Source: Microbacterium sp. C7(2022)
GTDB taxonomy: Bacteria; Actinomycetota; Actinomycetes; Actinomycetales; Microbacteriaceae
Assembly: GCF_028823665.1 (NCBI RefSeq)
Contig: NZ_JAPEHV010000002.1
Coordinates: 186,001 to 250,000, forward strand
Direction: 5' to 3'
Length of the DNA: 64,000 nucleotides
Positions 61,878 to 64,000 of the stretch are shown in pieces (the stretch's first letter is position 1; each line of letters begins with the position of its first letter). The position numbers and the translations under genes were made by a program. The notes beneath the pieces were generated by a model that saw only the letters and a program-made list of their open reading frames with translations, was not told the DNA's origin and ran no database searches.

Positions 61878-64000
61878 CTACTCCTGAAGTCCCAGCTCGA
61901 TAAGTGTCTCGACCGCTGCCGCCAGCCGCTCGTCGGCTTCGGCGAAGGCGGTGAGGTCACCCTCCTGCAGCGCCTGGTCACGATCGAGCATCGCCTGCTG
62001 CGCATCAGACAGCGCCTGCTGGTAGTCATCCGACGGCACCGTGGGGGTCGTGGGCTCCTCAGGATCCACGGGTTCTTCGGGGTCGGTGGGATCGGTCGGT
62101 GTCACGTCACCGTCACCCGCATCGGCTCCGGAGTCACCCCCGAACAGTGCGTCAAGCGCCTCACTGAGGGTGTCCTCGAAGGCGATGTCGTTACCGAACG
62201 ACACCAGAACCTTCTGCAGTGTGGGGAGCTTCGTGGCACCCGAGGACTGCACGAACACGGGCTGCACGTAGAGCAGACCGCCACCGACGGGCAGGGTGAG
62301 CAGGTTTCCGTTCAGGACGTCGGACTGTCCCTGCTTGAGCAGGTTGATCTGCGACGACACGAACGGGTCGGCGTCGAACGTGTTCTGCACCTGCCCCGGA
62401 CCGGGCACCGTGGTGTCGGCGTCGATCACGAGCATCCGGAGCTTCCCGTAGTCTTCAGCCTTCTCGCCGGCCTCTGCCCCCGCATTGGAGTCCACTGCCA
62501 GGTAGCCCATCAACACGTTTCGGGCGTTGCCCCCGGTGGATGCCGGAATAAACGAGGTGAACATCGAGTACGTCGGCTCGTCCTGCCCAGGCATCTGCAT
62601 CGTGAGGTAGTACGGCGGTTGCAGGTTCGTGTCGGCCTGGGGATCGTTGGGCGTCTGCCAGCGGTTGTCGCTCTGGTAGAACGACCGCGCGTCATCGACG
62701 TGGTAGACGCCGAGGACGGTGCGCTGCACCTTGAACAGGTCGGTCGGATACCGCACGTGGCTCATCAGGTCGGCAGACATCTCGCTGATCGGCTCGACGG
62801 TCGACGGGTAGACGTTCTGCCACGCCTCGAGAACCGGGTCCTCTTCGTCCCATGCGTACAGCGTCACCGAGCCGTCGTACGCGTCGACGGTCGCCTTGAC
62901 CGAGTTGCGAATGTAATTGATGTCGTCCAGCGCGAACCGCGGCGCCGGGTTCGACGAGTCAGAGATCGCCGAGGCGAGGCTCACCGTGGATGAGTAGGGG
63001 TAATTCGCGCTGAGCGTGTAGCCGTCGATGATCCAGACGATTCGTCCGTCGACCACGCTGGGGTACGGGTCGCTGTCGAGCGTCAAATACGGGGCAACCT
63101 TCTGCACGCGCTGGCGCGGGTCGCGGTCGTAGAGGATCTGCGACTCGTCGTTGACGTAGTCCGAGAAGAGGATTTGCTCGGCCTGGAACTTGAGCGCGTA
63201 CACGAGGCGGTTGAAGACGTTGCCGAGGCTCGGTCCCCCGTCGCCTTCGAACGTCGTCTTGGTTTCGCCGGCGCCGTCCTCACCCGACGGGTAGTCGAGT
63301 TCGACGGGTTCCGAGCCCTCGGGTGCGCCCACGATGGAGTACTGCGGCGAGTACTCACCGAAGTACACGCGCGGTTGAAAGTCCTCGCTGTCCGAGAGGA
63401 AGCCCGCCGCGGGAATACCGCGCTCGAGGAAGACGGGATCGCCGTCGCCCGTCCGGTCGTTGCCCTTCGCCGCCACCAGGCCGTAGCCGTGGGTGTACAC
63501 GACAGCGGTGTTCTGCCAGTCAGCGGCGGCACCGAGTTCGTCGAGGTCGAGTTCGCGCACCGACACGATGGTGTCCTGTGAGACACCATCGATCTCGTAG
63601 CGGTCGACATCCAGCGGGTCCTGGAACTGGTAGTAACCGCGGTACTGCTCGAGCTGGCGCACCGTCGGAGACACGATGGCCGGGTCCATGATCCGAATCT
63701 GCGCTGTGGTCGCAGCATCCTCCCGCAACTGACCTTCGCCGGCATCTGTCTCCGCCTGGAAGTCCATCTTCTCGAGGCCATCGACACCGTATGCCTCGTG
63801 CGTCATGTCGACGTTGCGCTGGTAGTACTCCTGCTCGAGCGTGAAGCGGTTCGGCTGAACCTGGAAGGTGTTGACGACCCAGGGGTATCCGATGCCGACG
63901 ATGAGGGATGCCACGACGAGCAGTGCCGTTGCCACCAGCGGGTAGCGCCAGCGACCGATGACGGCGGTCACGAAGAACAGGATCGCCACGATCACCGCGA
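61878..64000 (-). CDS. UPF0182-family membrane protein, partial (N-terminus outside window)
   Basis: At least 707 codons are inside the window; the frame remains open at the right edge, so the N-terminus with most of the membrane helices is missing (the family is usually about 950-1000 residues). Visible are the last helix or two (IVAILFFVTAVIGRWRYPLV and VVASLIVGIGYPWVV), the large extracytoplasmic domain with YTHGYGLVAAKGN, PRVYFGEYSPQYSIVG, LYDRDPRQRVQKVAPYL and IVWIIDGYTLSANYPYS, and a proline/aspartate-rich linker with (DPTDPEEPVDPEEP)-like repeats before a short helical tail (DDYQQALSDAQQAMLDRDQAL). The function is unknown; it is conserved across actinobacteria. Confidence 0.93.
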   Translation of the reverse strand, partial: AVIVAILFFVTAVIGRWRYPLVATALLVVASLIVGIGYPWVVNTFQVQPNRFTLEQEYYQRNVDMTHEAYGVDGLEKMDFQAETDAGEGQLREDAATTAQIRIMDPAIVSPTVRQLEQYRGYYQFQDPLDVDRYEIDGVSQDTIVSVRELDLDELGAAADWQNTAVVYTHGYGLVAAKGNDRTGDGDPVFLERGIPAAGFLSDSEDFQPRVYFGEYSPQYSIVGAPEGSEPVELDYPSGEDGAGETKTTFEGDGGPSLGNVFNRLVYALKFQAEQILFSDYVNDESQILYDRDPRQRVQKVAPYLTLDSDPYPSVVDGRIVWIIDGYTLSANYPYSSTVSLASAISDSSNPAPRFALDDINYIRNSVKATVDAYDGSVTLYAWDEEDPVLEAWQNVYPSTVEPISEMSADLMSHVRYPTDLFKVQRTVLGVYHVDDARSFYQSDNRWQTPNDPQADTNLQPPYYLTMQMPGQDEPTYSMFTSFIPASTGGNARNVLMGYLAVDSNAGAEAGEKAEDYGKLRMLVIDADTTVPGPGQVQNTFDADPFVSSQINLLKQGQSDVLNGNLLTLPVGGGLLYVQPVFVQSSGATKLPTLQKVLVSFGNDIAFEDTLSEALDALFGGDSGADAGDGDVTPTDPTDPEEPVDPEEPTTPTVPSDDYQQALSDAQQAMLDRDQALQEGDLTAFAEADERLAAAVETLIELGLQE

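Overview
The window is a GC-rich, densely packed actinobacterial chromosome segment, most likely from the family Microbacteriaceae (Microbacterium or a close relative). The grounds are the GTG/TTG start usage, the many ATGA/GTGA stop-start overlaps, the prfB-ftsE-ftsX-smpB-ssrA order, a Ku/LigD end-joining pair, and a complete C50-carotenoid operon of the decaprenoxanthin/flavuxanthin type. No insertion sequence, prophage, integron or CRISPR array was seen, and no gene-free stretch exceeds 300 bases (the longest, about 195 bases at 45337-45532, is a promoter region).

Layout. 1-13.4 kb, minus strand: branched-chain amino acid and serine synthesis (ilvD, ilvB, ilvN, ilvC, serA, leuB, ilvE), interrupted by cutC, two small membrane proteins and a TetR/drug-exporter pair, and followed by a partial FAH-family hydrolase. 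13.4-16 kb: trehalose synthesis (otsBA). 16-19.6 kb: 3-oxoacid CoA-transferase plus thiolase with a divergent IclR regulator. 19.6-23.3 kb: a membrane sulfite-oxidase-like molybdoenzyme, tRNA-Lys, a histidinol-phosphatase-like enzyme, a lipoprotein and tmRNA. 23.5-28.8 kb: smpB, ftsX, ftsE, prfB, an MFS carrier and a small membrane protein. 28.8-33.3 kb: a compact Tad/Flp-like locus. 33.4-38.6 kb: tRNA-Leu, DedA, ku, ligD and a CDF metal exporter. 38.7-42.5 kb: rdgB, rph, murI, pncB and a DUF3039 protein. 42.6-51.4 kb: an ABC exporter, then a surface-polymer group (a LicC-like nucleotidyltransferase, three CDP-glycerol-phosphotransferase-like proteins and a family 2 glycosyltransferase). 51.4-55.5 kb: an HtrA-like protease, an aminotransferase, a nitrilase-family amidase and a small membrane protein. 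55.5-61.8 kb: initiator tRNA and the crt operon with its MarR-type regulator. 61.9-64 kb: the C-terminal part of a UPF0182 membrane protein.

How the genes work together. The left end makes valine, leucine, isoleucine and serine. The crt operon runs from IPP isomerisation through GGPP, phytoene and lycopene to prenylated, cyclised C50 pigment, with consecutive genes nearly all overlapping by four bases. The 45.5-51.4 kb group probably builds a polyol-phosphate-containing wall polymer.

The most striking global signal is regulatory. About eighteen genes have a TANNNT -10 hexamer ending 5-9 (mostly exactly 6) bases before the start codon, which predicts leaderless mRNAs. In one case, upstream of the gene at 50127-51407, such a -10 lies in the loop of an 18-bp hairpin whose 3' arm contains that gene's GTG start. 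Transcripts reading in from the protease gene would therefore hide the start, while the gene's own leaderless transcript would not. I consider this the best candidate for an undescribed regulatory arrangement here.
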